Origin: Deltaproteobacteria bacterium
GTDB lineage: Bacteria > Desulfobacterota > Syntrophia > Syntrophales > Smithellaceae
NCBI GenBank assembly: GCA_022703375.1
Contig: JAKLDS010000017.1
Span: 1-44,139, forward strand
Reading direction: 5' to 3'
DNA length: 44,139 nucleotides
Shown here: in pieces, positions 34,684 to 43,949 of the stretch
Position numbering within the stretch: the stretch's first letter is position 1
How the letters are laid out: each line of letters opens with the position of its first letter
Position numbers and translations under genes: made by a program
The notes under the pieces: generated by a model
Told to the model about the DNA's origin: nothing
What the model saw: only the letters and a program-made list of their open reading frames with translations
Databases searched by the model: none

Positions 34684-36234
34684 TCAGCGGGAAGGCAGCG
34701 CTTTTTGCTGCTTTTTCTCAGTCGCAAATATTTTCTTGGGTCTGCTTCCGACTGATTGCCTTGTTCTGAAGGTGGCCATCGAAGCCGCCAACTCCTCGGC
34801 GCTGCCCGCATTCTGCTGCGTTACTATATTCATCTGCTGAACGGCTTTATTAATCTGATCAATGCCCTGTGTCTGCTCCTGAGAAGCTGTGGTAATGTGT
34901 TCCATCAGACCGACCACTGTATTAGTGCTGGTTAATACCTGCTCGAAAACCTCGCTTGTAGTATTAACCATTTCATTGCCCTGCTTTATACTGGTAACAA
35001 TATCGGTAATCAGGCCGGCTGTATTCTTGGCCGATTCGGTGGCGCGCATTGCCAGGTTTCTGACTTCGTCGGCAACTACGGCAAAACCGGCACCGGCTTC
35101 GCCGGCGCGGGCGGCTTCCACTGCCGCGTTGAGCGCCAGCAGGTTGGTCTGGAAGGCAATTTCATCAATATTTTTGACAATTTTCTGGGCGCGTTCACTG
35201 GCGGCGGCGATTTCATTCATGGAAGAAGTAAGATTCTTCATCTGATTATTCGCGTTTTGAATTTCTTTTTCGGCCTGGGACATCAAACCGTTTACTTCGG
35301 ATGTGTTTTTGGCATTAAGGCCAATCATATTGGAGATTTCACTTAAGGAGGCTGACGTTTCTTCAATGGAAGCCGCGCCCTCCGAAGATGATTCTGCCAG
35401 TTTCCCGGCAATTAAAGACGCCTGGCCTACGGCATCTTCCATTTTCGTGCGCATGGTTTCCACCGAATTGGCCAGCTGGCCAATCTCATCGCTGGAAGTA
35501 ACGCTGATTGCCACGGTTAAATCACCTTCTTCAGCTACTCTGCTGACTGCCGACATGGTTTTGTTAATCTCGGATGTCGCCAATCGCGCAATTAAGAAAT
35601 TGGTGATAATTGTCAGAACGATAGCCAGGGTAGCAATTATCAAAAATAATATTAAGACAAATTTAAAGTTTTTCGCGGAAAAATCATATTTTTCCCGGCT
35701 CATTTTATCTTCAATCAACATTAAATCAAATATCGCTTTCTCCAACACCTTGTACTTGTTTTCCAAAAGATCCATGACCATTGTAGCGGCATTTACATCA
35801 GCGGTAATCATATTTCCCAGGTCAAAGGAAACAGCTTTATATTCTTTGAGTTTTTCCAATGCCGCCGAAAAAAATTTTTTTTCTTCCGCCGTTAATACCG
35901 GATTTTTTGTAGACTGTTCCAAGGATTTAAGGCTGTTTTCTATTAGAGCCATATGTTCCTTAATTTGTTCATTTATCCTATCGGCGGCATAATCAGCTCT
36001 GGCGAAACTGATCGCTTTGTAAATCAGTGTATTGGCGGAAATTATATCGCTTTTGATTTTCAGAGAATCAACGGACATTTTATAGCGGATATTAAAAATG
36101 TCCTCCAGGGAGTTGTTTTGACTCTTTAAGCCGTAATATGCCCAGAGAGACAATGCCAGCATAAAAATCAACGTTATCAGCGGTGAAACTAGCATTTTCT
36201 TGGCCAAGCTTAAATTATTGATCAGTTTTTTCAT
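34684..36234 (-). CDS. Methyl-accepting chemotaxis protein
   Basis: A 516-residue transmembrane receptor. The first membrane segment is at about residues 14-35 and the second near 187-212, enclosing a periplasmic helical domain like 4HB_MCP. A HAMP domain follows (about 212-265). The signalling hairpin tip is in [23 protein letters not shown]-like sequence, the CheA/CheW-binding region, near 370. Possible methylation sites lie in the flanking helices, and the tail ends in a basic Lys-rich stretch with no CheR-tethering pentapeptide. ATG 36234 has GGAG at 7 bases. No che genes are nearby. The ligand is unknown. Confidence 0.94.
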   Translation of the reverse strand: MKKLINNLSLAKKMLVSPLITLIFMLALSLWAYYGLKSQNNSLEDIFNIRYKMSVDSLKIKSDIISANTLIYKAISFARADYAADRINEQIKEHMALIENSLKSLEQSTKNPVLTAEEKKFFSAALEKLKEYKAVSFDLGNMITADVNAATMVMDLLENKYKVLEKAIFDLMLIEDKMSREKYDFSAKNFKFVLILFLIIATLAIVLTIITNFLIARLATSEINKTMSAVSRVAEEGDLTVAISVTSSDEIGQLANSVETMRTKMEDAVGQASLIAGKLAESSSEGAASIEETSASLSEISNMIGLNAKNTSEVNGLMSQAEKEIQNANNQMKNLTSSMNEIAAASERAQKIVKNIDEIAFQTNLLALNAAVEAARAGEAGAGFAVVADEVRNLAMRATESAKNTAGLITDIVTSIKQGNEMVNTTSEVFEQVLTSTNTVVGLMEHITTASQEQTQGIDQINKAVQQMNIVTQQNAGSAEELAASMATFRTRQSVGSRPKKIFATEKKQQKALPSR

Positions 36235-36275
36235 TATTTTTCTCCACAAAATATCTGATTAATTTGTTTGTCTTA

Positions 36276-36304
36276 ATTATAGACTAAAAAATAAAAAAAA
36301 CAAA
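36276..36304 (-). promoter_or_regulatory. Probable promoter of the chemoreceptor gene
   Basis: A perfect minus-strand TATAAT (36276-36281) lies about 42 bases before the ATG. The -35 box at 17 bases is weak (TTTGTT, 36299-36304) and sits in an A/T-rich tract that could act as an UP-like element. No FliA (sigma28) motif of the usual chemotaxis type is visible. Confidence 0.45.
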
Positions 36305-36426
36305 CATATTCTTGTAGATTCGGACATGATAAATCAGTGCTTGAGTAATACAAAAATGAAATATTTTAAAACCATTACGGTGGCATTGGTCCTGCTGGAA
36401 GAAGTTTTTTTCTGTTTTGATAACTT

Positions 36427-36461
36427 TTAAGGAATCTCCGATTTTAGCGGAGATTCCTTAA
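36427..36461. terminator. Perfect 14-bp hairpin downstream of the Cache gene
   Basis: TTAAGGAATCTCCG (36427-36440) pairs perfectly with CGGAGATTCCTTAA (36448-36461) across a seven-base loop. It lies 78 bases past the stop of the Cache-domain gene on the minus strand. Neither flank has a real T-run, so it may be a Rho-assisted or mRNA-stabilising structure. The remainder of 36235-36538 holds the promoter listed above and nothing else I can support. Confidence 0.5.
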
Positions 36462-36538
36462 TATAGTAAATCTAAAATATATGTAACTGTTTAATTCAGC
36501 GGTTTTTATATATCTGCCTGGAACAAATCAGCGCCGGC

Positions 36539-36997
36539 CTATTTTTTATAATATCCAGCCTGAATGATTATATCGTCTACCCGGACAAAATATGCCGCTT
36601 TGGGCTCAACCTTTTTGGAGACTGGGTTTGTCCAGTGATATTCTATCCAGCCTGATGCTCCCGGTTTGTCGGCTTTTTGGACAAACTCACGCATGAATTG
36701 CTTGCCCTTGCTGTCTTTCAGGTCTAACAAAACTTTGCCGATCAGGGTTGCATTGGTGCCGTGGCCGACAACCGATCCATCCAGACCGTAAATGGAAAGA
36801 TAATCTTCACCATCCACAAACATCGTGGAAGGAGCGCTGAAATCTTTGAGCGCCTGCGCTTTTCCTACTTTATTGTAGTGTTCAACCGCTTTTTTCACTA
36901 ATGTCTGGCAGCTTTCTCTGGTTGCTACCTTTTGTGCGTAGGCAAAACCAACAAACAAAAATAATCCGACGAGTGTGAATGCCAATAGCTTTTTCAT
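36539..36997 (-). CDS. Secreted single-Cache-domain protein
   Basis: A 152-residue exported protein. A signal peptide covers residues 1-21 with a likely cut after AYA. The rest matches the small stand-alone sCache_2 pattern: a long N-terminal helix (ATRESCQTLVKKAVEHYNK), then FVDGEDYLSIYGLDGSVVGHG and a C-terminal YHWTNPVSKKVEPKAAYFVRVDD. Cache domains bind small molecules in the periplasm, usually as part of receptors. Here there is no membrane anchor or output domain, so it may act as a binding protein that hands a ligand to a receptor, perhaps the chemoreceptor encoded next (inference). It has a strong GGAGG ribosome site. Confidence 0.8.
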   Translation of the reverse strand: MKKLLAFTLVGLFLFVGFAYAQKVATRESCQTLVKKAVEHYNKVGKAQALKDFSAPSTMFVDGEDYLSIYGLDGSVVGHGTNATLIGKVLLDLKDSKGKQFMREFVQKADKPGASGWIEYHWTNPVSKKVEPKAAYFVRVDDIIIQAGYYKK

Positions 36998-37036
36998 TTT
37001 TTCCTCCTTAATTTTAGTTTTTTTTAATTCCGTTTT

Positions 37037-37067
37037 TACAGTAAAAGTAAAAAGAACATACAGTAAA
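37037..37067. promoter_or_regulatory. Two direct 9-base repeats upstream of the Cache gene
   Basis: TACAGTAAA occurs at 37037-37045 and again at 37059-37067, 22 bases apart (about two helical turns), 40-70 bases before the minus-strand ATG at 36997. It fits a site for a dimeric or tandem regulator. The promoter itself is not clear in this A/T-rich stretch. Confidence 0.35.
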
Positions 37068-37147
37068 CGCCAATACCTTTATGTAAATCGGAAAAAAAAA
37101 GAAAATACTTGAGGGGATTTTTATAGCTTCAAAATTAATATTTGGTA

Positions 37148-38455
37148 TTAGTAACATAGCCATTCAGTCAGCGAATCCAAGGCTCTCCGGGAGTAAAGGG
37201 AAGGTCTGTCTTTTTTGGAAATTCTGCCGGTAAGCCTTGGCAATAAACCGAAATTGACATTCATAGGCTGGAAGTTATCAGGTTTCAGAGGGGATGTGAT
37301 GTAATTGACAAGTGAACCAATGGCCGTATCGGCGGGCGGCGGCAGTAATGTTCCGCCGGAGAGCTGCGCCGAGGCATTCAGGCCTGCCCAAAGCCCCATG
37401 GCGGCCGATTCTACATAGCCTTCCACGCCGGTTATCTGCCCGGCGAGCATGATGTTTTTTCTTGTTTTCAGGCTAAGTGAAGGCAGCAGGAGGGAAGGGG
37501 AATGGATATAAGTGTTGCGGTGAATACTGCCGAAACGGGCGAATTCGGCATTTTCGAGGCCGGGAATCAGGTGGAAGATTCTTTTTTGTTCAGGCCAGGT
37601 CAGTTTGGTTTGGAATCCCACCATGTTGAAAAGAGTGCCTTCGTTATTTTCTTTCCTTAACTGAATTACGGCATGAGGAATGGCGCCGGTTCGGGGATTA
37701 ACAAGACCAACGGGTTTCAGCGGCCCGTAAGCCAGGCTCTCTTTGCCGCGGGCGGCCAGAACTTCCACCGGCAGGCAGCCTTCAAAATGGCGGATTTCTT
37801 CAAAGGAATGCAGGGCGACTTTTTCACCGGATAGTAATTCCTGCCGCAATTTTTCATACTCTTCGTGATTCAGCGGACAATTGAGATAGTCCGGCGTGCC
37901 TTTATCATAGCGGGAAGCCTGGAAAACCTTATCCATGTTGATGGAATCAGCTTCGATAATCGGCGCGATGGCGTCATAAAAATATAACTGAGCGCCGCCC
38001 AGCAGATTTTTCAGCGTTCCGGACATGGCCTCCGAGGTCAGCGGCCCCGTGGCAATGATTGTCAGAGCGTCCGCCGGCAGTTCCTTTATCTCCTGACGGA
38101 TTAACGTAAACAATTTGTGTTCCAGCAGTTTTTCTTCCACAGCCCGGGCGAATTTCAGACGATCCACCGCCAGCGCCGTGCCGGCCGCCACCGGGCATTG
38201 CTCCGCGCAGGATATTATCAGGGAATCAAGGCGCCGCATTTCTTCTTTGAGCAGGCCGTGGGCGTTATCCAGAGAATTGGATTTGAGGGAGTTGCTGCAG
38301 ACTAATTCCGCCAGATGGGGGAGCTTGTGCGCCGGAGAAAACTTCTGCGGTTTCATCTCGTAGAGAGTAACCGCATGACCGCGCTGCAACAGCTGCCAGG
38401 CAGCCTCACAACCGGCCAGTCCGCCGCCGATTATGATGACAGGAGATGACGTCAT
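37148..38455 (-). CDS. trmFO: Folate-dependent tRNA uracil-54 C5-methyltransferase
   Basis: A 435-residue flavoprotein that methylates U54 in tRNA T-loops using methylene-tetrahydrofolate. The FAD-binding VIIIGGGLAGCEAAW starts at residue 6. A conserved Cys is at position 53 (LVCSNS) and another near 225 (FEGCLPVE), matching the two catalytic Cys of characterised TrmFO. Start is the ATG at 38455, which overlaps the topA stop (ATGA); the longer frame would run inside topA. The topA-trmFO pair is common in bacteria. No terminator is visible after it. Confidence 0.95.
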   Translation of the reverse strand: MTSSPVIIIGGGLAGCEAAWQLLQRGHAVTLYEMKPQKFSPAHKLPHLAELVCSNSLKSNSLDNAHGLLKEEMRRLDSLIISCAEQCPVAAGTALAVDRLKFARAVEEKLLEHKLFTLIRQEIKELPADALTIIATGPLTSEAMSGTLKNLLGGAQLYFYDAIAPIIEADSINMDKVFQASRYDKGTPDYLNCPLNHEEYEKLRQELLSGEKVALHSFEEIRHFEGCLPVEVLAARGKESLAYGPLKPVGLVNPRTGAIPHAVIQLRKENNEGTLFNMVGFQTKLTWPEQKRIFHLIPGLENAEFARFGSIHRNTYIHSPSLLLPSLSLKTRKNIMLAGQITGVEGYVESAAMGLWAGLNASAQLSGGTLLPPPADTAIGSLVNYITSPLKPDNFQPMNVNFGLLPRLTGRISKKDRPSLYSRRALDSLTEWLCY

Positions 38456-40785
38456 TCCCCGGATTTTATTTTCGACATTTTCTTGATATTTTTGCATTCG
38501 GGATAGCCGGTGCAACCGAGAAACTGGCCATAGCGGCCGCGTTTGACGGCCATTGGTTTACCGCATTTCTCGCAAACTTCATCGCTGAGTACGGTTTCCT
38601 GAATCACCGCCTTTATCTGGCCGTCTTTTCCCAGCTTCTTGATGTTTTTGCATTCGGGATAACCGGAGCATCCCAGGAACTGGCCGTAACGGCCCCGTTT
38701 GACAAGCATTGGCTTGCCGCATAACTCACAAACGGCATCAGTCGCCTGCTCCTGGGCCTGGACTATCTCGCCATTTTCGTTTTTAGCCGCGTTCATGGTA
38801 TTTTTACATTCCGGGTAACCCGAACAGGCGAGAAATTGTCCGAAGCGGCCTTCCTTGACAACCATGTTTTTACCGCATTTATTGCATTTGATTTCCGTTG
38901 TTTGTGTTTCCACGTGTTTTACCTTCCCTTCTTCGTCATGGGTGAAGTTCATAGTGTTTTTGCACTGCGGATAATTGGAACAGGCGAGGAACCGCCCGTT
39001 TTTTCCCCATTTGATTACCATCGGCGCATTGCATTTTTTACAAACCAGATCGGTGGGAGTTTCTTCCCGCTTAACGTCGCGCATTTCATCTTTGGCTTTG
39101 TTTAATTCCTGCACAAAAAGCTGATAGAAATTCTGCAGCGTTTCGACTCGTTTATTGGTGCCGTTCTCTATGGTGTCCAGTTTGTTTTCCATATCCGCAG
39201 TAAAGGCAATATCCAGCACTGTCGGGAAACTTTTTACCAGCAATTCGGTGACGATAAGACCCAATTCGGTGGGGAAAAATCTTGCTTTTTCCAGCCGCAC
39301 ATATTCCCTGTCCTGGATGGTGGAGAGAATTGCCGCATAGGTGCTGGGACGGCCAATGCCCTTTTCTTCCAATTCACGAACCAGTGAGGCTTCCGAAAAG
39401 CGCGGCGGCGGTTGCGTGAATTTTTGTTCGGTATTGAGGGAAGTCAGTTTTACCTTCTCTTTTTCCCTGACATCCGGCAGCAGTTTTTCCAGGCCGTTTC
39501 CCTCTTCTTTTTCGTCCTTGCCTTCCGTATAGACAATGGTGAATCCCGGAAACTTCAGGATTGAGCCCTGAGCCCGGAAAATACAGTTGGCCCCGGCGAT
39601 ATCTATCGTAGTCTGGTCAAAAACAGCCGGATTCATCTGGCTCGCGATGAACCGGTTCCAGATGAGCGAATAGAGTTTGAATTGATCCGGGGAAAGGGAT
39701 TCCTTTATCTCCAGGGGTTTATAGGCAAGCGAAGAAGGCCTGATGGCTTCGTGGGCATCCTGTGCATTTTGCGAACTTTTATAAACCTGCGGTTTGGCGG
39801 GCAGATAACCGGGCGCATAATTTTCCGCGATGTATTTCCGCGCTTCCTGCAGCGCTTCATCGGCAATGCGGAAGGAGTCCGTCCTCATATAAGTAATCAA
39901 ACCAACCGAACCTTCTTTCCCCAGTTCAATGCCTTCATACAATTTCTGTGCGACGCTCATGGTCTTTTTTGCGGAAAAGCGCAGCCAGCGTGATGCTTCC
40001 TGCTGTAGTTTGCTCGTGGTGAAAGGCGGTAGCGGCGATCTTTTCAGTTCTTTTTTCTCCAGCCGCTCGACTGTGAAGGTTGATTTTTTCAGTTTTTCCA
40101 CCAGGGCGGCCGCCTGTGCGCCATTGCTGACCTTTGCCTTTTTACCGTCAAGTTTTAAAAGCTTGGCATCAAAAGGCGGGGGATTGCCTGCCGCGAACTG
40201 CGCCACCAGATTCCAGTATTCTTCGGGAATGAATTTATTTATTTCCGCTTCCCGCTCGCAAATCAGCCGCACGGCCACCGATTGCACGCGTCCGGCGCTC
40301 AGCCCTCTTTTTACCTTATCCCACAAAACAGGGCTGATTTGATAGCCGACCAGCCGGTCCAGAATGCGCCTGGTCTGCTGGGCTTCGTATTTGTTAAAAT
40401 CCAGCTGCGATGGATTGCCGATGGCTTCGAGAACGGTTTTTTTCGTGAGATCGTTGAACAAGACACGGTAAACGTTTTTATTTTTCGTGTTGATTACTTC
40501 AGCTATATGCCAGGCGATTGCTTCTCCTTCGCGGTCAGGGTCGGGGGCGAGATAAATATTCCGGGCGACCTTTGCGGCTTTTTTGAGTTCATCAATGGTT
40601 TTTTTCTTGGCGTCAATATTGATGTAGGTGGGTTCGAAATCCCTGGCGAGATCAATGCCCAGTTCTTTTTTGGGCAGGTCTTTGATATGACCCATTGAAG
40701 CAACCACATTAAAATCAGCTCCGAGAAATTTCTTGATGGTCTTGACTTTTGTCGGTGATTCGACCACAACCAGTGAACTTGCCAT
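38452..40785 (-). CDS. topA: DNA topoisomerase I
   Basis: A 777-residue type IA topoisomerase that relaxes negative supercoils. The Toprim domain includes DPDREGEAIAWH. The active-site Tyr is in GLITYMRTDS (about 298). The C-terminus carries four zinc ribbons of the CxxC...CxnC kind between about 590 and 770; the last two are nearly the same, both containing VKRGRYGQFLGC followed by GYPECKNIKK. ATG 40785 follows AAAGGAG at good spacing. It has its own promoter, though dprA lies 159 bases upstream on the same strand. Confidence 0.97.
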   Translation of the reverse strand: MASSLVVVESPTKVKTIKKFLGADFNVVASMGHIKDLPKKELGIDLARDFEPTYINIDAKKKTIDELKKAAKVARNIYLAPDPDREGEAIAWHIAEVINTKNKNVYRVLFNDLTKKTVLEAIGNPSQLDFNKYEAQQTRRILDRLVGYQISPVLWDKVKRGLSAGRVQSVAVRLICEREAEINKFIPEEYWNLVAQFAAGNPPPFDAKLLKLDGKKAKVSNGAQAAALVEKLKKSTFTVERLEKKELKRSPLPPFTTSKLQQEASRWLRFSAKKTMSVAQKLYEGIELGKEGSVGLITYMRTDSFRIADEALQEARKYIAENYAPGYLPAKPQVYKSSQNAQDAHEAIRPSSLAYKPLEIKESLSPDQFKLYSLIWNRFIASQMNPAVFDQTTIDIAGANCIFRAQGSILKFPGFTIVYTEGKDEKEEGNGLEKLLPDVREKEKVKLTSLNTEQKFTQPPPRFSEASLVRELEEKGIGRPSTYAAILSTIQDREYVRLEKARFFPTELGLIVTELLVKSFPTVLDIAFTADMENKLDTIENGTNKRVETLQNFYQLFVQELNKAKDEMRDVKREETPTDLVCKKCNAPMVIKWGKNGRFLACSNYPQCKNTMNFTHDEEGKVKHVETQTTEIKCNKCGKNMVVKEGRFGQFLACSGYPECKNTMNAAKNENGEIVQAQEQATDAVCELCGKPMLVKRGRYGQFLGCSGYPECKNIKKLGKDGQIKAVIQETVLSDEVCEKCGKPMAVKRGRYGQFLGCTGYPECKNIKKMSKIKSGE

Positions 40786-40858
40786 ATCTGCTCCTTTAAA
40801 AATAAACCGGCGGAAAAAGGCCGTATCCGCAGCACTTGATGCTGTATTTTTGCCGCTC

Positions 40859-40887
40859 CCTATAAATGGTGGAAGGGAATTTGTAAA
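40859..40887 (-). promoter_or_regulatory. Promoter of topA-trmFO
   Basis: Minus strand TTTACA (40882-40887), a 17-base spacer and TATAGG (40859-40864). The predicted start is near 40852, giving a leader of about 67 bases that contains a small CAGCA/TGCTG hairpin (40830-40844). Confidence 0.6.
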
Positions 40888-40944
40888 GACTTATTTATCA
40901 GTGGTTCCGCAGAGAATAAAAAAAATAATTATTTTTCCGGCTAT

Positions 40945-42072
40945 TTAGCAGTCCATCTTCAGGGAAAAATGCTTGCCGGGATGCTGGGTGATAATTTCTT
41001 TTAATTCCATGGCCAGCAGGATGCTTTGCAGTTCGCCCGGTTCAATGCCGCAGGCGGCGATTAAATCGTCAATATGAAGACGTCCGGCGGAGAGATAATT
41101 GAAGATAATCTTCTCCGGGGCGCTGAGATTGCCGGCCGCCTTATTTTCGCCTTTCCCGGTTTCCTGCGGCGCTGCGGGCGGCTCCTGATATTTTTCCAGC
41201 TGCGGCATAATATCTTCCAGAATATCATCGGTATTTTCCACCAGCTTCGCGCCCTGTTTAATCAGCTTATTAGTTCCCCGCGAACCGGCGCTGTCAATGC
41301 TGCCGGGAATGGCGAAAACTTCCCGACCCTGTTCGAGAGCCAGCCTGGCGGTAATCAGCGAGCCGCTTTTTTCGCCGGCTTCCACCACAACAATGCCGTA
41401 AGACATGCCGCTGATAATGCGATTTCTGGCCGGAAAATGAGCAGGCCGCGGCGGTGTTCCTAACGGATACTCCGAGACAACGGCTCCCCGCTTCGCAATT
41501 TCCGCGAATAGTTTTTTATTTTCCCGAGGGTAAATGATATCAAGGCCGCTCCCCAGCACGGCGATAGTTCTTCCGCCCGCGGCCAGTGCTCCACGGTGCG
41601 CTGCCGAATCAATGCCTCGAGCCAGCCCGCTGACAATAGTGATGCCTTTTTGCGCCAGGCTCCGGCTGATTCTTTCCGTGGTGAAGTTGCCGTAGGTGCT
41701 GGCCTGCCTTGATCCGACAATGGCAATATTAATATCGGCGGAACTTAAACTGCCCTTCACGTAAAGAAGGACGGGGCGGTCGTAAACATTGAGCAGGTTT
41801 GCCGGGTATCGCTCATCCCGGCAGGTAATAACGCTGATGCCGGATTGCTCGAGCAGCGCAAGAGAAGCGGATATTTTATCCCAGGCGTTGAAACGGACGA
41901 TATTCTCGGCTGTTTTTTTATTTATTGTGCGGATATGAGTTAGTTCGGAAACGGCGGCGGCAAAAATGGCGGGTACTGAGCCGAAAGCGGCCAGTAATTC
42001 CAGAAAGGCCACATTGCCCACTCCCGCCGCTTCTTTCAAGGCCAGCCAGTATTTCAAATCCTGACGGTTCAT
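40945..42072 (-). CDS. dprA: DNA-processing protein DprA (Smf)
   Basis: A 375-residue protein that binds incoming single-stranded DNA in natural transformation and loads RecA. The Rossmann-like core shows VGSRQASTYG (about 119-128), SGLARGIDSAAH, GSGLDIIYPREN and VVEAGEKSGSLITA. A helix-hairpin-helix-like N-terminus precedes it and a winged-helix DML1-like domain follows (about 315-372). An ATG at 42072 with GGGGAGG fixes the start. Presence alone does not prove competence; no com genes are in the window. Confidence 0.94.
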   Translation of the reverse strand: MNRQDLKYWLALKEAAGVGNVAFLELLAAFGSVPAIFAAAVSELTHIRTINKKTAENIVRFNAWDKISASLALLEQSGISVITCRDERYPANLLNVYDRPVLLYVKGSLSSADINIAIVGSRQASTYGNFTTERISRSLAQKGITIVSGLARGIDSAAHRGALAAGGRTIAVLGSGLDIIYPRENKKLFAEIAKRGAVVSEYPLGTPPRPAHFPARNRIISGMSYGIVVVEAGEKSGSLITARLALEQGREVFAIPGSIDSAGSRGTNKLIKQGAKLVENTDDILEDIMPQLEKYQEPPAAPQETGKGENKAAGNLSAPEKIIFNYLSAGRLHIDDLIAACGIEPGELQSILLAMELKEIITQHPGKHFSLKMDC

Positions 42073-42094
42073 GATGCCTCCCCGAAATAAGCGA

Positions 42095-42124
42095 AAGCTA
42101 CAATTAGTTCTGATTATCTGTCAA
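42095..42124 (-). promoter_or_regulatory. Possible dprA promoter
   Basis: A perfect minus-strand -35 box TTGACA (42119-42124) is followed after 18 bases by a weak -10 box TAGCTT (42095-42100). A promoter for the divergent secreted-protein gene must lie in the same 119 bases, but I cannot choose one. Confidence 0.4.
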
Positions 42125-42191
42125 GTTGAAAAATGTTGCGTTAATTTTATCTTTGCGCTAGTAAATCGCCAGATATTTTAAAGGAGTTGTT

Positions 42192-43925
42192 ATGTTGCGA
42201 CGGAAATATCCGTTAATAATGTTAATTATTGCTTTAATCATCTTACCGGCTGTTATTTTTGCGGAAAACGCCAAAACGCCGAATCCGGCCGGCGGTGCAA
42301 AAATCATTGTGGAAAAAAAATCCGGCAGCGCCGATTACAAAGAGCCCCTGCCGCCGGTACTGGCAATTACGCCGCGGGAAATAGATTTGGGAATGATCGG
42401 TCCCGATGAAAAAGTATCGGGAATGTTCAGCTTTAAAAACAGGGGCTCCGGCATTATGCGCTGGTCCACAAAAGGCCCCGAAGGCTGGCTGGCCGTTGAA
42501 CAGCAAAGCATCTCCGGCAAAATCGAAGACGAACCTGATTCACTGCGGATAGAAATTCATTACCTGCCGCAGGAAAATCAGCCCGAAGACGTTAAACCGA
42601 AAGGCTTTGCCGGAACAATGGAAATGAAGCTGGAAGCTGATGGAGAGGTAATGATATGCCGTAAAGAAATGAAGGCGGGAATGCACAGGGATGCCATTAA
42701 AGTATCTTCCGGTGGCGGCCAGCGAACTATTTTTCTTGCATACAAGATAGTATCCGGTCAGGAATCCGCCCGCCTGCATCTGAATCCGCTGCGCATTGAC
42801 GCAGGATCGCATCCGGCCGGCAAAACATTTTCCAAAACGATTCGTCTGACCAATTCCGGCAAGGAAATGCTCAAATGGCGCGTGGCTCAGCAGAAAACCA
42901 AAGCAATGGAAACAAGTATCAGCGCCCGGAAGGGAAGATACGTTTCTTTTGTCAATGAGGAAATCAGGGGCAGCGGTAATTACGCCGTTTCCGGCAATCT
43001 GAAAGAAACAATGGAATTGACCGGCAACTGGTCAGAGCAAAACGGTTATCCCCTGAGCCCCGGCGGCGGCAATGCCGTTAAATACCATTTCAACGGGACG
43101 GGAATAATAATTTATTTTACTACATATCCCGATGAGGGAAACCTCGCCATTTACATTGATGAGCGTCCTGTTAATTCCCACGAATGGGTTTCCGAACAAA
43201 CCGAAAAAGGAGAGCTGCCGGGCGCGGAAGAGCTGGAAGATGGTCCGCATACCCTGACCATAGTGAACAAAGAAGGGCGGATTGAACTCGAGGGAGTGAA
43301 AATAACCGGACGCGATATAATGAAGGGCAATCCCGGCTGGGTAACCATAACGCCTCATTCCGGAACAACCACACAGGAAATTGACTACATCAATATTGCA
43401 TTGAATACCGCCGGTCTGGCTCCCGGTTATTACATGGATAATGTTGTTTTTACTTCCAACGGCGGCGATGCGACAGTGGAAGTATTTGTAGAAATACTGT
43501 CTGACAGTCAGCCGAAGATTGTTGATGTGTATCGCTTTGTTAAAGAGTTTGATTATCTGATGACCGCCAATCCTCAGGCTGAGACAAAAAAGCTGACGCA
43601 GAACGGTTATGCCAAGGAAGGAATTGCTTTCCGGCTGTTTGCGCCCGATACGCCGGGCACGACGAGCTTTTACCGGTGGTACAATCCGCAGCTGAAAGAT
43701 CATTATTATCATCATGACCCCAAAGGCGGTGGTAAATCACTGCAGGGTTATGTTTTTGAGGGGGCAATAGGGAATATCGCCACATCCAGGCTGACCAACA
43801 CAAAGCCGCTTTACCGCTGGTATCGTGCCAGGAGCGGGCATAATTTTTACACAACCGACCCGAAAGGCGAAGCGGCGGCGAAAAAAGGATACTTGTTTGA
43901 CGGTATTACCGGTTATGTTAAATAG
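42192..43925 (+). CDS. Secreted multidomain protein: BACON/Ig-like sandwiches, jelly-roll insert, DUF5648-like repeats
   Basis: A 577-residue exported protein. A signal peptide covers residues 1-24 (cut before ENAK). A first beta-sandwich (about 55-190) has the pattern ITPREIDLG ... MRWSTKGPEGWLAV, like BACON or choice-of-anchor Ig-like domains. A second starts near 198 (LNPLRIDAG ... LKWRV) but its expected continuation appears only at about 378-436 (PGWVTITPHSG ... VFTSNGG). Between them, about 249-370 looks like a separate carbohydrate-binding jelly roll. The C-terminus (about 475-577) has two repeats with YRWYNPQLKDHYYHHDP and YRWYRARSGHNFYTTDP, matching DUF5648-type repeats. A surface or carbohydrate-binding role is likely; there is no catalytic motif. 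ATG 42192 has AAAGGAG. Confidence 0.72.
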   Translation: MLRRKYPLIMLIIALIILPAVIFAENAKTPNPAGGAKIIVEKKSGSADYKEPLPPVLAITPREIDLGMIGPDEKVSGMFSFKNRGSGIMRWSTKGPEGWLAVEQQSISGKIEDEPDSLRIEIHYLPQENQPEDVKPKGFAGTMEMKLEADGEVMICRKEMKAGMHRDAIKVSSGGGQRTIFLAYKIVSGQESARLHLNPLRIDAGSHPAGKTFSKTIRLTNSGKEMLKWRVAQQKTKAMETSISARKGRYVSFVNEEIRGSGNYAVSGNLKETMELTGNWSEQNGYPLSPGGGNAVKYHFNGTGIIIYFTTYPDEGNLAIYIDERPVNSHEWVSEQTEKGELPGAEELEDGPHTLTIVNKEGRIELEGVKITGRDIMKGNPGWVTITPHSGTTTQEIDYINIALNTAGLAPGYYMDNVVFTSNGGDATVEVFVEILSDSQPKIVDVYRFVKEFDYLMTANPQAETKKLTQNGYAKEGIAFRLFAPDTPGTTSFYRWYNPQLKDHYYHHDPKGGGKSLQGYVFEGAIGNIATSRLTNTKPLYRWYRARSGHNFYTTDPKGEAAAKKGYLFDGITGYVK

Positions 43926-43949
43926 GGATATTTTTTGCAGGATTTAACC

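Noticed and set aside
35303-35992. 229-codon plus-strand frame antisense to the chemoreceptor
   Set aside because: Ser/Ala/Ile-rich shadow of the receptor's helical repeats; no start signal.
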